Shown here: positions 18,324 to 28,091 of the stretch, in pieces
Numbering within the stretch: the first letter of the stretch is position 1
How the letters are laid out: every line of letters begins with the position of its first letter
Source: Aliivibrio finisterrensis_A
GTDB lineage: Bacteria; Pseudomonadota; Gammaproteobacteria; Enterobacterales; Vibrionaceae
Direction: 5' to 3' (one strand)
Assembly (NCBI RefSeq): GCF_004167675.1
Contig: NZ_SEZQ01000002.1
DNA length: 64,000 nt
The notes under the pieces: generated by a model
Seen by the model: only the letters and a program-made list of their open reading frames with translations
The model's database searches: none
Told to the model about the DNA's origin: nothing
Program-made: the position numbers and the translations under genes

Positions 18324-20162
18324 TTACTTCTCGTTTTGATACATGGCGAAGCTAAAGGGTGCCAATGTTAACGTTTCTTCTAATTTGCAAGCTGTATCGT
18401 TATAAATATCAGTGACATTACTATTCGATAATACCTCAGGAAGAGTCATGTTGACCGTATTCGCACTGTTATTCATAACCACGGTAATGCACTCATCTTT
18501 TAAGACTTTTTGGTAAATAAGGCATTGCTGCTCATCATCACTCATTAACCAATTGATAGCATGAGCACGCAGGGCAGGGTGTTGTTTTCGTAATTTTATA
18601 ATCTGCATAATATGGTGTTTCATCTCCATATCATGTTTGGTCTCATCCCAAATCATGCATTTACGATTTAATGGATCGGCACCGCCATCTAAACCAATTT
18701 CACTGCCATAATAAATACACGGTGTACCACTGTGGGTAAATTGGAATAAATAGGCCAGTTTCACTTTCTCTTTATTGCCATTACAACGGTGAAGAATACG
18801 AGCCGTATCATGGCTATCTAACAAGGAAAATGCCACTTCATTAACCGCAATCGGGTAGCTTGTATTGACATCATTTACCGCATATTTGAACTGATTTGCA
18901 TTGAGGTTGCCGTGAGCAAAAAATCCTATCATTGCATCGGATAATGGGTAATTCATTACGGCATCAAATTGATCACCAGCAAGCCAGTTCATCGAGTCAT
19001 GCCACGCTTCACCCAAAATATAGATCTCAGGCTTGATTGCTTTTAACTCATCACGGAAGCGTCGCCAGAAGCGTTGATCAACTTCGTTGGCGACATCTAA
19101 ACGCCACGCATCGATATTGAAATTACGCACCCAGTAGCGACCAACTTCAAGTAAGTATTCCATTACTTCTGGGTTTTCGGTATTTAACTTTGGCATGTTT
19201 TGCGCAAAGGCAAAGGCGCGATAGTTGAGATACTCTTTACTGTGTTGATCTTTTTTAGACTCGTCTATGAGTGGAAATTGTTCAACATAGAACCAATCAA
19301 TGTATTTGGAATCTTTGCCGTTTGTGATGACATCTTGCCATTGAAGAGAATCGGCACCAATGTGATTGAATACGGCATCTAGCATGACTTTCATGCCACG
19401 TTTATGAGCTTCTTCAATTAGCGTTCTTACCGTGTCGTCATCACCAAAAGCAGGGTCAACTTTTAGATAATCAACGGTATCGTATTTGTGATTGGTCTTA
19501 CCTTGAGTAATTGGCGTGAAATATAAACCGGTAATACCAAGATCTTGCAAGTAATCAAGATGGTCAATAACGCCTTGTAAATCACCACCAAAGAAGCTAT
19601 TGGTTTTTGGATCTTCAGAGCCCCAAGGAAGTGCATTGCTTGGTGAAATTGAGGGATCACCATTGGCAAAACGCTCAGGGAATATTTGATACCAAACCGT
19701 CTCTTTTACCCATTGTGGCGGGCTAAATACATCAATAGGGTTCATGTATGGGAAGCAATAAAAATTGAGCAATTGGCTTAATACTGGGTCTGCATCATCG
19801 GTGATAGTGAAAATTTGTTTTTCAGTAACGAGCAGTGTTTCGTTCTCTTTGCCTTCAAGAATAAAAGCATAGCGAGCGCGGAAAAATCGTGGTTGTGCTT
19901 CGCAGAACCAGTAATCAAACAATTCTGTTTCACACTCTTTTTCCATAACAAAGTTTTCGCCGCCACTCCAACCCATTGCATCTTCTGCATTTAGGTTGCC
20001 GCCACCGCCACCGGATGTCCAATCGTATGGATCACCAATTCGTAACGTGGCGTTATCGACTTCGCCTTTTGCTGTGCGAATGCGTAAATGAAGCGTTTCT
20101 TTATCATAAGTATAAGAATAACTTGAGTGAGATCTATGATAGATCGCTGCTTTTGTAATCAT
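18324..20162 (-). CDS. GH13 alpha-glucosidase/cyclomaltodextrinase-neopullulanase type
   Basis: A 612-residue alpha-amylase-family enzyme. The N-terminal beta-sandwich (about residues 1-135) is the CBM34-like module of neopullulanases and maltogenic amylases. The barrel starts at WYQIFPERFANGDP. Catalytic residues are visible: nucleophile Asp in IDAWRLDVANEVD, acid/base Glu in YILGEAWHD, and transition-state Asp in LLDSHDTAR. The C-terminal domain is a short beta-sheet. No signal peptide is seen, so it should act in the cytoplasm on imported maltodextrins or cyclodextrins. It lies between the debranching-family gene and the LysR gene, same strand. Confidence 0.88.
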   Translation of the reverse strand: MITKAAIYHRSHSSYSYTYDKETLHLRIRTAKGEVDNATLRIGDPYDWTSGGGGGNLNAEDAMGWSGGENFVMEKECETELFDYWFCEAQPRFFRARYAFILEGKENETLLVTEKQIFTITDDADPVLSQLLNFYCFPYMNPIDVFSPPQWVKETVWYQIFPERFANGDPSISPSNALPWGSEDPKTNSFFGGDLQGVIDHLDYLQDLGITGLYFTPITQGKTNHKYDTVDYLKVDPAFGDDDTVRTLIEEAHKRGMKVMLDAVFNHIGADSLQWQDVITNGKDSKYIDWFYVEQFPLIDESKKDQHSKEYLNYRAFAFAQNMPKLNTENPEVMEYLLEVGRYWVRNFNIDAWRLDVANEVDQRFWRRFRDELKAIKPEIYILGEAWHDSMNWLAGDQFDAVMNYPLSDAMIGFFAHGNLNANQFKYAVNDVNTSYPIAVNEVAFSLLDSHDTARILHRCNGNKEKVKLAYLFQFTHSGTPCIYYGSEIGLDGGADPLNRKCMIWDETKHDMEMKHHIMQIIKLRKQHPALRAHAINWLMSDDEQQCLIYQKVLKDECITVVMNNSANTVNMTLPEVLSNSNVTDIYNDTACKLEETLTLAPFSFAMYQNEK

Positions 20163-20248
20163 GATTAATACCGTTTAATGAAAGTACCAACCCGAATAAC
20201 TATCTGACGTAATAGTCATCCAGATTGGTATAATTTAAATATGAAATT

Positions 20249-22222
20249 CTATTTTTGGTGCGTTTGTTCGTAATATTTCACGACGCGTAATACTTCACTG
20301 ACGCTCCACGCTTGAGCAAAACAACCACGAGATTGACTTGGTGCGTAACCATCATAGATTTCAGCCAATTGACCAATACAACCTTCATATAGGCCATCTT
20401 GATTATGCTCAATAAACTGTTCAACAATACGAAGTAAGTCTTTATCTTGTGGGAACTGACGTAAGATCCCCATTAAGAATTGACCAATCATAAAGCCCCA
20501 AACTGTACCCTGGTGGTAGGCCATATCTCGGTCAAAATGCGAGCCTGTACATACTGCTTTAAATTCAGGATCACTCATTGCTAGCGAGCGTAAACCCAAG
20601 GGTGAATACAACTCTTTATAAATGGTAAGAATGACCGAACGCGCTCTTTCTTGACTTAATATTGGGAAAGGAAGGCCAACGGCATAAGCTTGATTTGGGC
20701 GAATTTGTTGGTTTACTTCGCCTTCTTTAATCCAATCATTTAAGTACCCTGCATCATTGTAAAACTCATCGTTAAAGGTGGTTTTTACTTGCTCTACCAG
20801 TGCTGGTAATTCGGGCATCGGCTTATTCAGTTTTTGATTAAAGAAATCAAGAATAGAGAGCGCATTAAACCAAAGGGCGTTAATTTCTACTGCACAACCG
20901 TGTCTTGGGGTTGGTACGATATCGCCGTAACGAATGTCCATCCAAGTAAGTTGATCAAAACCGCTGCCGCCGCTGATCAAACCGTTATCAAGCATCTTAA
21001 TCTCAAAGTCAGTACCGTTACGGTAATGCTGATAAATGTTAGTCATGCACTCGTATGCTTCATCACGGATAAACTCTAGATCACCACTCGCTTGGTAATA
21101 TTCATATAAGCTAACAATGAAGAGTAGCGATGCATCAATGGTGTTATACATTGGCTCAACCCCAGCTTCAGGGAAAAGATTAGGCAGTACACCACGGCGT
21201 TCGTAACGGATAAAGGTACGGAAGATCTGTCTTGCGTCTTCAAATTGATTGGTTGATAAATTACAGCCCCACAATGCAATCATGGTGTCACGGCCCCAAT
21301 CGGCAAAGAATGGATAGCCCGCAATGATGGATTTGGATTCTGTTGAGTCACGATCAACCACAAACTGCTCGCTGGCACGAACCAATTGTTTTCCAAATAA
21401 GCTCTTTAGGTTAGCGTGCTTGATGTACTCTTGTTGGCGTTGAATTTCTGCGCTAATCATTTCATCGGCAGTCTGTGCTTCTAGAGAAACGGCACGATCT
21501 TCTTGTGCTTCAAACACTATAGAGAACTGCTCGTGCGTTTCAGTCCCAACAAAAGCAATGGTATGAAGTGCTATTTGAGCATCTGTCGCAGGACGGCCAT
21601 CACGAGCATCATAAGAAAAGTACAGACCTGACTCATAACGAGGGGTATCCAATGCTGAATCAGCCCCATTATGACGATAAGTAAGTGTTTGACCGTTACT
21701 GGTGATTTTGCCTTCTTGATGCGTAAATTCTTGTTGTCTTGATAGGTTCTGCCCTTTTGCACAGAAGTGATATTTTGGTGTTACATTCAGCGTAAATGCT
21801 TGTTTCAATGGATTGAAAATTTGATAGTTAACCGCAAGACGGTTTACCCCTTGAGCCATCACAATAGTTTTGGTGATTTCAATACCACGGATACGATACG
21901 TAAACTCTGGAAGATGAGTTTGGGTAAAATTATCAAACAGTAGGGTTGAATCTACTGTGTCATACGGATTTACATTGGCTTGAGAGGAGAGTGGGTAAGG
22001 TTCGCCACTCGCTAATGTAATGCGGTCATCCAGATGACGAACAAAATTAAAGCGATTGTTTGGTGCAACAAGGCTTGCCATAAACAATGCATGATCACTT
22101 CGACTGCAAGAGCCTGCAAGGGTAAGAGAAGAATAACCGCCTAATCCATTCGTTAGCAGGTAGTTCGATTCTTCAAGGCGATCCATATCGCGAAAATTTG
22201 CTTTAGAAAGAGAGATTTTCAT
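20249..22222 (-). CDS. Amylo-alpha-1,6-glucosidase/glycogen debranching-family protein
   Basis: A 657-residue protein of the GDE_N plus GDE_C architecture. The N-terminal half carries NGLGGYSSLTLAGSCSRSDH. The (alpha/alpha)6 catalytic half begins near FFADWGRDTMIALWG and includes LTWMDIRYGDIVPTPRHG. It is expected to hydrolyse branched or terminal glucosyl units of maltodextrin in the cytoplasm. I chose ATG 22222, because TAAGG sits 7 bases before it; an in-frame ATG at 22246 lies upstream of that Shine-Dalgarno and would add eight atypical residues. Confidence 0.82.
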   Translation of the reverse strand: MKISLSKANFRDMDRLEESNYLLTNGLGGYSSLTLAGSCSRSDHALFMASLVAPNNRFNFVRHLDDRITLASGEPYPLSSQANVNPYDTVDSTLLFDNFTQTHLPEFTYRIRGIEITKTIVMAQGVNRLAVNYQIFNPLKQAFTLNVTPKYHFCAKGQNLSRQQEFTHQEGKITSNGQTLTYRHNGADSALDTPRYESGLYFSYDARDGRPATDAQIALHTIAFVGTETHEQFSIVFEAQEDRAVSLEAQTADEMISAEIQRQQEYIKHANLKSLFGKQLVRASEQFVVDRDSTESKSIIAGYPFFADWGRDTMIALWGCNLSTNQFEDARQIFRTFIRYERRGVLPNLFPEAGVEPMYNTIDASLLFIVSLYEYYQASGDLEFIRDEAYECMTNIYQHYRNGTDFEIKMLDNGLISGGSGFDQLTWMDIRYGDIVPTPRHGCAVEINALWFNALSILDFFNQKLNKPMPELPALVEQVKTTFNDEFYNDAGYLNDWIKEGEVNQQIRPNQAYAVGLPFPILSQERARSVILTIYKELYSPLGLRSLAMSDPEFKAVCTGSHFDRDMAYHQGTVWGFMIGQFLMGILRQFPQDKDLLRIVEQFIEHNQDGLYEGCIGQLAEIYDGYAPSQSRGCFAQAWSVSEVLRVVKYYEQTHQK

Positions 22223-22307
22223 GTGAACCTTACAATTAAATATCAAATGTTATCCCGTGTTTATTTTATTCACGATTTAGGTGTTAAATTAACAAGGGAG
22301 TTTATAG

Positions 22308-22976
22308 TTAGCTTTTAATTTCGTTATAAACGAGTAACAGTTTTTGCACTTCACCTTGGGTGTAAGCGAGATCTTGGCTCTCTTCATATCCCCAAAGTGA
22401 TGTAATTTGGACGTCATCTTTAGTCGGTGTTACTTTGAATGCTGCAATACGTTCTTGCTCATTATCAGAAATGAAAAACAGATAAGGCTGCGGTTGTGTA
22501 AGCAGTGCGTTGTATTGAGAAGGCGTGGTATATACGGCATTCACGGCTTTGACGTTTTGAGTGCCGTAAAAGCGCTGTGCTTCGGCTAATACAGGTAATG
22601 CCATTTCTTGCAGTTGTTCGTAACTGCTTTCTACATGAAACGAGCCACAATCACTTGGGATCTGATCACGCAGTGCTTTGTATTGGGTATTAATGACTTC
22701 TAAAGGCAGGGTTAAATAGTCATTTTCAAACTGTTGTGCTGAGGCAAATAGCTCATCATTATTCACACATTGTTTAAAACTTTGTTGTTGCTCTGTAAAT
22801 GTTAAATAGTCAAATGACGGCTTAGGAAGACTGCTATAAGCAATGATAAAGCCGGTAATGAAAATAACGACAGCGACTGCAATATGAAGCATATAGTCGT
22901 GAATGCGTTGAAGTTGGCCGCGAAAATTCAAAATGTGACTCCTTTTTTTACGGTGTGAGTATGTTCTATAAAGCAT
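22308..22976 (-). CDS. Membrane-anchored protein of unknown function in the maltodextrin operon
   Basis: A 222-residue protein that I cannot assign. It begins with a basic segment rich in Arg, Lys and His, then one hydrophobic helix (about residues 33-52), then about 165 residues of soluble periplasmic domain with two cysteines in the first half. The predicted orientation is N-in, C-out. It sits between malK-like and debranching-family genes with the same direction, so it probably belongs to the operon. GAGGG precedes the start. It could be an accessory factor for the transporter, but no motif shows this. Confidence 0.65.
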   Translation of the reverse strand: MLYRTYSHRKKRSHILNFRGQLQRIHDYMLHIAVAVVIFITGFIIAYSSLPKPSFDYLTFTEQQQSFKQCVNNDELFASAQQFENDYLTLPLEVINTQYKALRDQIPSDCGSFHVESSYEQLQEMALPVLAEAQRFYGTQNVKAVNAVYTTPSQYNALLTQPQPYLFFISDNEQERIAAFKVTPTKDDVQITSLWGYEESQDLAYTQGEVQKLLLVYNEIKS

Positions 22977-23022
22977 GATTTATTACCCTCTATGAGGAGA
23001 GGGCAATAAAAGTGGTTGTGTT

Positions 23023-24159
23023 CTATTTCTTAAATTCAGCAGATTTGATTGAGTACTTGATGGATTCTTCCGTTTCAGTATCAAAGAAATGCAGTTTGGT
23101 GTTGTCGATAACTAAGGTGATTTTTTCATCGATCTCAACATCTGGCTCGCCAGTACCCAGCGTGCCTACAAACATGTTCATTGGTGCGGCATTAAAGAAC
23201 ACGTTAATTGCATCGCCCAAGTATTCGCTGTTAAGTGCGGTGACTTCAAAACAACAATCAGGGAATGCATCGCGGTATTTTTTGCCAGAACGAATCGCAC
23301 TAGAACGAGCGCCTAACGTAACCAATTTTCCGTTATAGCCTGCATCGTTTAGGATCTGTTGGTCACTTTCATTTAAGGTAATCGTGAAAGAGTGACACAT
23401 GAATTGGCCACCTTCGTAGGTTCCTTCAATAAGGTTCATTGATGGCATACCCATGAAAGTCGCTACAAAACAGTTTTTAGGGTTAGTAAATAGCTCTTTT
23501 GGTGAGCCAATTTGTTGAACCTCACCCATCGACATTAGTACGATGCGATCAGCCATGGTCATTGCTTCAACTTGATCATGGGTTACGTAAATGGTGATTG
23601 CGCCCTTAGCTTTGTGCATGCGAGAAATTTCAGTACGTGTTGTGGTACGTAATTTCGCATCCAAGTTACTTAACGGCTCATCCATTAGGTACAATTTAGG
23701 CGTACGAACCATGGCACGGCCTAAAGCCACACGTTGACGCTGTCCACCTGACAACTCTTTTGGCTTACGCTCTAGATACTCTTTTAAGAATAAATCGTCA
23801 GAAATAGTATCAACCGAGTTTTTGATGTCATCACTTGGGTAATTACGTAATTTTAAGCCGTAACCAATATTGTCACGTACTGACATGTGTGGGTACAGTG
23901 CGTAGCTCTGGAATACCATGGCAATATCACGGTCTTTCGAACTTACGTCGTTGACCACTTCGCCATCGATAATGAACTCGCCATCTGTAATATCTTCAAG
24001 TCCTGCAATCATGCGCAGTGTGGTGGATTTACCACAGCCCGATGGTCCAACAAGAACAATGAATTCCCCGTCTTCAATATCGAGATTGAAATCACGTACC
24101 GAGCACGTATCAGAATTAGGGTATTTTTTATTGATGTTTCTTAATGAAATCTTGCTCAT
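23023..24159 (-). CDS. Maltodextrin ABC transporter ATPase (MalK/UgpC type)
   Basis: A 378-residue ATPase of the sugar-importer CUT1 class. It has Walker A GPSGCGKST (about residue 38), Q-loop MVFQSYALYPHMSV, signature LSGGQRQRVALGRAMVR, Walker B LYLMDEPLSNLD and switch THDQVEAMTMADR. A TOBE-type C-terminal domain (about 235-378) follows, which in MalK also serves regulation. It overlaps or abuts the MalG-like gene (ATG inside its stop region), which indicates coupling. It should energise the MalF/MalG-like pair in this operon. Confidence 0.9.
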   Translation of the reverse strand: MSKISLRNINKKYPNSDTCSVRDFNLDIEDGEFIVLVGPSGCGKSTTLRMIAGLEDITDGEFIIDGEVVNDVSSKDRDIAMVFQSYALYPHMSVRDNIGYGLKLRNYPSDDIKNSVDTISDDLFLKEYLERKPKELSGGQRQRVALGRAMVRTPKLYLMDEPLSNLDAKLRTTTRTEISRMHKAKGAITIYVTHDQVEAMTMADRIVLMSMGEVQQIGSPKELFTNPKNCFVATFMGMPSMNLIEGTYEGGQFMCHSFTITLNESDQQILNDAGYNGKLVTLGARSSAIRSGKKYRDAFPDCCFEVTALNSEYLGDAINVFFNAAPMNMFVGTLGTGEPDVEIDEKITLVIDNTKLHFFDTETEESIKYSIKSAEFKK

Positions 24160-25073
24160 TAGCCTTTTACTCCACCAGACGTTAAGCCGCCCACAATATA
24201 ATCTTGAAATTTATAGAAAACGATAACAGGCGGAATTGCTGCTAAGACCGCGCCTGCCGCGAATACGTTGTAGTTTGATTCTTTGATGTTATTGATAAGT
24301 CCCATAAGACCAACTGCCAGTGTTTTTGCTTCTGAATTCATACTCGCAATAAGGAACTTAGGCATGATGATGTCGCCTATTGGACCTAAGAAACAGAAGA
24401 TGGCGATAACCATGATCATTGGTTTTACTAGCGGCAATAGGATCTCTTTGAAGATCTGCATTTGAGTTGCGCCATCAATTTTTGCTGATTCATCTAATGC
24501 GCGAGGAATCGAATCGTAGTAGCCTTTCATTAGAATCGTATTCATTGTGATGCCACCTGTGGTGTAGATGAGGATCATAAAGATATACGTATAAAGTGTG
24601 GCATTGGCAGAGCTATAAATACCGATAGAGTTCGCAATCGCATACAGCGCAATTAAACCACTGCCTGATGGGATGATTTGAATGATTAATAACGACATTA
24701 ATGCACTCTTACGAGATTGATAACGGTAGCGTGAGTAAACAAACCCCGAAATTGTCACGATAAACGTAGAGAGAATCATGGTGACTATCGATACTAAGAA
24801 GGTATTTCGGTACCAACTTAAATAAGGCGTTTTGGTAAATAATTGAACAAAGTTTTCCGTTAAACTGAAATTTTCAGGAAAAAACGACGTAGAGTACAGT
24901 GAATTACTGACGTTAAATGCACTCATTAATGTCACTAATATCGGGTAGAGAATGATCGCTGACATCGAAATTAGAAACGCGTAGCTAAATACAAGTCCCA
25001 TATTTTTAGTGATGACGTGGCGGTTTAAACGTTTCTTTTTAATTTGGCGTTCTAAAGGAATTGCTCTGTCCAT
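24159..25073 (-). CDS. Maltodextrin ABC permease, MalG type
   Basis: A 304-residue inner-membrane permease with six hydrophobic segments. The ATPase-binding EAA loop is visible as DESAKIDGATQMQIFKEILLP (about residues 195-215). The C-terminus, DYIVGGLTSGGVKG, is typical of MalG, where the tail reaches the ATPase. It shares one base with the MalK-like gene downstream and with the MalF-like gene upstream. Confidence 0.9.
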   Translation of the reverse strand: MDRAIPLERQIKKKRLNRHVITKNMGLVFSYAFLISMSAIILYPILVTLMSAFNVSNSLYSTSFFPENFSLTENFVQLFTKTPYLSWYRNTFLVSIVTMILSTFIVTISGFVYSRYRYQSRKSALMSLLIIQIIPSGSGLIALYAIANSIGIYSSANATLYTYIFMILIYTTGGITMNTILMKGYYDSIPRALDESAKIDGATQMQIFKEILLPLVKPMIMVIAIFCFLGPIGDIIMPKFLIASMNSEAKTLAVGLMGLINNIKESNYNVFAAGAVLAAIPPVIVFYKFQDYIVGGLTSGGVKG

Positions 25074-26371
25074 TACATAACTTCCTCATTTTTAAAGGCA
25101 CCCGCTTTTAGCCATGAATACAAGACCACGGCACCGACAACAGTACTGGTGATTAAGGTGTATACCGCCGCTTCGTTGTATTTCGCATCCATCATCAAAC
25201 GGAAGCCTAGAGATGAAATGGTATCGAGCGGTTTGTAGATTGACCCTACCGTTTGAACCGTCGCTTCGCCTAACATATAAACGATGGTGACGTTATTAAA
25301 ATTGAAGGTAAATTGGGTAATAAATACGGGAGCAACACTTATCAATATTAAGGGTAAAGTGATGTCGAAGAAGTTTGTCCATGCGTTACCACCGTCAATG
25401 GCACTGGCTTCATATAAATCATCAGGGATGGTTTGTAATACACCGGTTACCAAGATAAATACGTAAGGAAAACCCAACCATGCTTGGATCAAGATGATGG
25501 TAATTTTGGCGTAATCAGCATTTAAGAAGAAACCAATTGCTGTGCTTACGTCGTATTCATTGCCTGTGAAGAACGGAATAACCATGGTGTTCATGCCACC
25601 AACTTTTGAGAAGAACAGTTGGAAAACAAGAATGGTTAAGAAAGCAGGAACGGCCCAAGGTAAAATATACACAGTGCGGAAGAACTTCTTCCCTCTGATG
25701 TGTTTATTGTTCGCAACAACCGCAAGAACGGTACCTAGCACGATGGTGAGAGCTGAGGCACAGAAAGTCCATGTTAAAGTCCAAGATAAGGTTTCTTGGA
25801 ATGCAGCGGCAGTACGCTCGTTAGTAAACAAACGCTCAAAGTTGGTAAAGCCTTTCCACTCAATAAGAAATGCTGGAGGTAAAACAGGGCGTTTGAAGTT
25901 AGTAAAAGCAACAACGATAGAAACAATCGCTGGTAATAAAGCAAAAACAAACAGCAATATGAATTTAGGTGCAGTAATTAGATTCGGTACGATTTCGTGT
26001 GATAATCCGCGTACTTTTTCTGTAAAGGTAATCGCAAAACCAGATTCATCTATTTGTCGTTTCACGTCTTTTGCATCGCGAGCAAAGGCGTAATGCAATG
26101 CGAAAAAGACTAAGATCATCATTGCGCCAACGGTTGAACCCACCATAATAAGAAAAGAATCATCCACAAAGCGCTCCGCACCAATAGTGATTTTCCCATT
26201 AGGTTGTTCGACAGCTAACAGACGGAAATTAGGAAGGGTGAATTGAATAAAAACCAATATCTCTAAAGCCAGTATAGAGAATCCAAATAAAGCCTCTCGC
26301 ATTCGACGTAGTGCAAGATGTCCACTACCTGGAATTAGCATAGAGAGCCAGAATACAAACTGTTGACTCAT
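25073..26371 (-). CDS. Maltodextrin ABC permease, MalF type
   Basis: A 432-residue permease. The core transmembrane domain occupies the C-terminal two thirds, with EAA loop YEASAIDGGNAWTNFFDITLP. The N-terminal 130 residues add hydrophobic segments and a hydrophilic stretch with FVDDSFLIM. This is smaller than the large periplasmic P2 loop of E. coli MalF and is typical of non-enteric maltodextrin systems. The stop overlaps the MalG-like start. A stem-loop separates it from the binding-protein gene upstream. Confidence 0.88.
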   Translation of the reverse strand: MSQQFVFWLSMLIPGSGHLALRRMREALFGFSILALEILVFIQFTLPNFRLLAVEQPNGKITIGAERFVDDSFLIMVGSTVGAMMILVFFALHYAFARDAKDVKRQIDESGFAITFTEKVRGLSHEIVPNLITAPKFILLFVFALLPAIVSIVVAFTNFKRPVLPPAFLIEWKGFTNFERLFTNERTAAAFQETLSWTLTWTFCASALTIVLGTVLAVVANNKHIRGKKFFRTVYILPWAVPAFLTILVFQLFFSKVGGMNTMVIPFFTGNEYDVSTAIGFFLNADYAKITIILIQAWLGFPYVFILVTGVLQTIPDDLYEASAIDGGNAWTNFFDITLPLILISVAPVFITQFTFNFNNVTIVYMLGEATVQTVGSIYKPLDTISSLGFRLMMDAKYNEAAVYTLITSTVVGAVVLYSWLKAGAFKNEEVM

Positions 26372-26424
26372 GTAAATAACCTACTTATTTATTCGTGTTG
26401 TGTAGATATGTCATGTCTTTGTAT

Positions 26425-26456
26425 TACACGGTGTCGAATGATCTCGATACCGTGTA
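26425..26456 (-). promoter_or_regulatory. Intercistronic stem-loop between the binding-protein and MalF-type genes
   Basis: A 13-bp stem (26425-26437 with 26444-26456, one G-T pair) carries a 6-base loop. No T-run follows on the minus strand. In malE-malF type operons such hairpins protect the upstream mRNA and give more binding protein than permease; that role is inferred here. Confidence 0.6.
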
Positions 26457-26489
26457 GTTGATTTGAAAACTAATTTTTAAATCAATGGA

Positions 26490-27623
26490 TTACATGTCTT
26501 CAATATCAATTTCGATGGTATCAACCGCGGCGTCTAACACGGCTTTTACATCTTGCCCTTGTGCAATTTGAGCCAGAGCTGTTTTCATTGGGCCCCATAC
26601 TTTCATGAACTCTGGGATGTTTGGCATTGGTTGACCAATGTTTGTCGCATCAAAGATCGCTTTGTGTAATGAACCTTCTTTGTAATTAACAGATAGGCTT
26701 GGCGATACTTCACGTGTATCTGCGTACCATTTGTTTGCATTCTCAGGTGTTGCTAAGAATTCAATAAATGCACGAGCACCTTCTTTATTGTCACTGTAGC
26801 CGTTAACTGCCATCCCTTTAGTACCTGTTAAGGCTTTGTATGGGTGACTGCCATCCCAGCTTGGGATTGGTGCAGCGCCAACATTAATACCGGCTTTTTC
26901 GATATCAGCAATGGTCCATGGCCCATTGATGATGGCTTTTAGTTTTCCTTCCGTGAAGTATTTCATCATGATGTCGTTAGCAACCGTATCATCTTGCATT
27001 AGTGTCCAGTGATTTACGCCACTGTCATACAAGCTTTGAGCCGCTAAACCAGCTTTGATTGAACCGGCTGTATTCAGGCCGATGTCTTGAGGATTATTGT
27101 CTTTAAAAATGTAGCCGCCATTAGACATAAACAGGCCACCAGTGAAGTAGAAATCGGTAAATTTCGCTGCCCATTCTGATGGAGGGATTTCTTTTAGTGT
27201 TTTTGGTGCTTCTTTTAGCATGTCTTTGTTATACAGAAATAACGTCGTATCTGTAGACATTGGCAGCATGTAGGTTTGAGCGTTGTAGATTGATGCGATT
27301 GTTGCCGCATCGGTATAGCCATTAACGGTAAAGTTGGTTGGAGCAATTAAATGTTGATCCGCTAACTCACCGATTCGGTCATTGGGGATCATGAAAATAT
27401 CAGCAATGTTGCCTTTTTGAGTTGGTAGCGCCGCTAGTAAATCAAACATGCTTGTTGCTGCTACTTCAACCTTAAAGTCTTTTCCTTTATTGAACTGCTC
27501 TGCAAGTTCAGTGAAGTAAGGGACATAGCTTTTTTCAACGCCAATAACGATGTTTTCTGCAGCCATTGCAGTGTTACTTAGTAATAGGGCAGCTGAAACG
27601 GCAAGCGATAATTTCTTAATCAT
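26490..27623 (-). CDS. Maltodextrin-binding periplasmic protein (MalE type)
   Basis: A 377-residue solute-binding protein. The signal peptide reads to AMAAEN (cleavage about residue 22). The mature protein has the family-1 pattern: NIVIGVEKSYVPYFTELAEQFNKGKDFKVEV at its start, FLYNKDML, a segment GPWTIADIEKAGINVGAAPIP before the hinge, and FIEFLATPENANKWY near the end. It is the first gene of the operon and should deliver maltodextrins to the MalF/MalG-like permease. AGGAGC precedes the ATG. Palindromic candidate operators lie 190-250 bases upstream. Confidence 0.88.
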   Translation of the reverse strand: MIKKLSLAVSAALLLSNTAMAAENIVIGVEKSYVPYFTELAEQFNKGKDFKVEVAATSMFDLLAALPTQKGNIADIFMIPNDRIGELADQHLIAPTNFTVNGYTDAATIASIYNAQTYMLPMSTDTTLFLYNKDMLKEAPKTLKEIPPSEWAAKFTDFYFTGGLFMSNGGYIFKDNNPQDIGLNTAGSIKAGLAAQSLYDSGVNHWTLMQDDTVANDIMMKYFTEGKLKAIINGPWTIADIEKAGINVGAAPIPSWDGSHPYKALTGTKGMAVNGYSDNKEGARAFIEFLATPENANKWYADTREVSPSLSVNYKEGSLHKAIFDATNIGQPMPNIPEFMKVWGPMKTALAQIAQGQDVKAVLDAAVDTIEIDIEDM

Positions 27624-27816
27624 TTTATTGCTCCTGAATAGGGGTAGAGGTTTAAACCGATAAAATCACGTTGGTATATAATTTAATGGTATCAACAGCT
27701 TATATTTAGTATTAAGCGGCTCTCTTGAGTGCTTCCTGCGATACATGTTTGCCTGTTTATAAGGCTAACGTCATTGAGGTAATCATAGATCTTTGGGGGT
27801 ATTCGGTGAAATGCTA

Positions 27817-27870
27817 TTTATCTTAGGTAGCCATAGATAAAATGCATATCACATAGATAAATGTTATCTA
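27817..27870. promoter_or_regulatory. Cluster of AGATAA palindromes, candidate operators for the maltodextrin operon
   Basis: Two inverted repeats use the same hexamer. TTTATCT (27817-27823) faces AGATAAA (27835-27841) with an 11-base spacer. TAGATAA (27854-27860) faces TTATCTA (27864-27870) with a 3-base spacer. The shared half-site AGATAA occurs four times in 54 bases. The most economical reading is a dimeric regulator binding twice. The regulator is not identified; the LysR protein at the operon end is one candidate. Confidence 0.5.
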
Positions 27871-28064
27871 CCGCAACGATATCTAAGGTATTCATGGTCT
27901 TTGATAAGTGAAAAACGTGAAGGCAATAACAGTCTGTAGGACGAGAGAGCAGAAAAGGAAAAATGAGTAGGGTAAGCAAAAGTAATTTTAGATCACAAGA
28001 TCAGGTAAGCTCATGACAAGAAGAGAAAAATAAGGAGGAGATTAAGTGGCGGACTTACAATAAA

Positions 28065-28091
28065 AAAGGGTGATAATTATCTTCACCCTTT
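28065..28091 (-). terminator. Terminator of the dehydrogenase gene
   Basis: AAAGGGTGA pairs with TCACCCTTT in a 9-bp stem. On the minus strand it is followed by six T residues, 20 bases after the stop of the dehydrogenase gene. Confidence 0.82.

Noticed and set aside
28012..28055. Very short ORFs near a strong GGAGGAG on the plus strand
   Set aside because: Only five to six codons each, no conserved context and a purine-rich stretch that gives such matches by chance.
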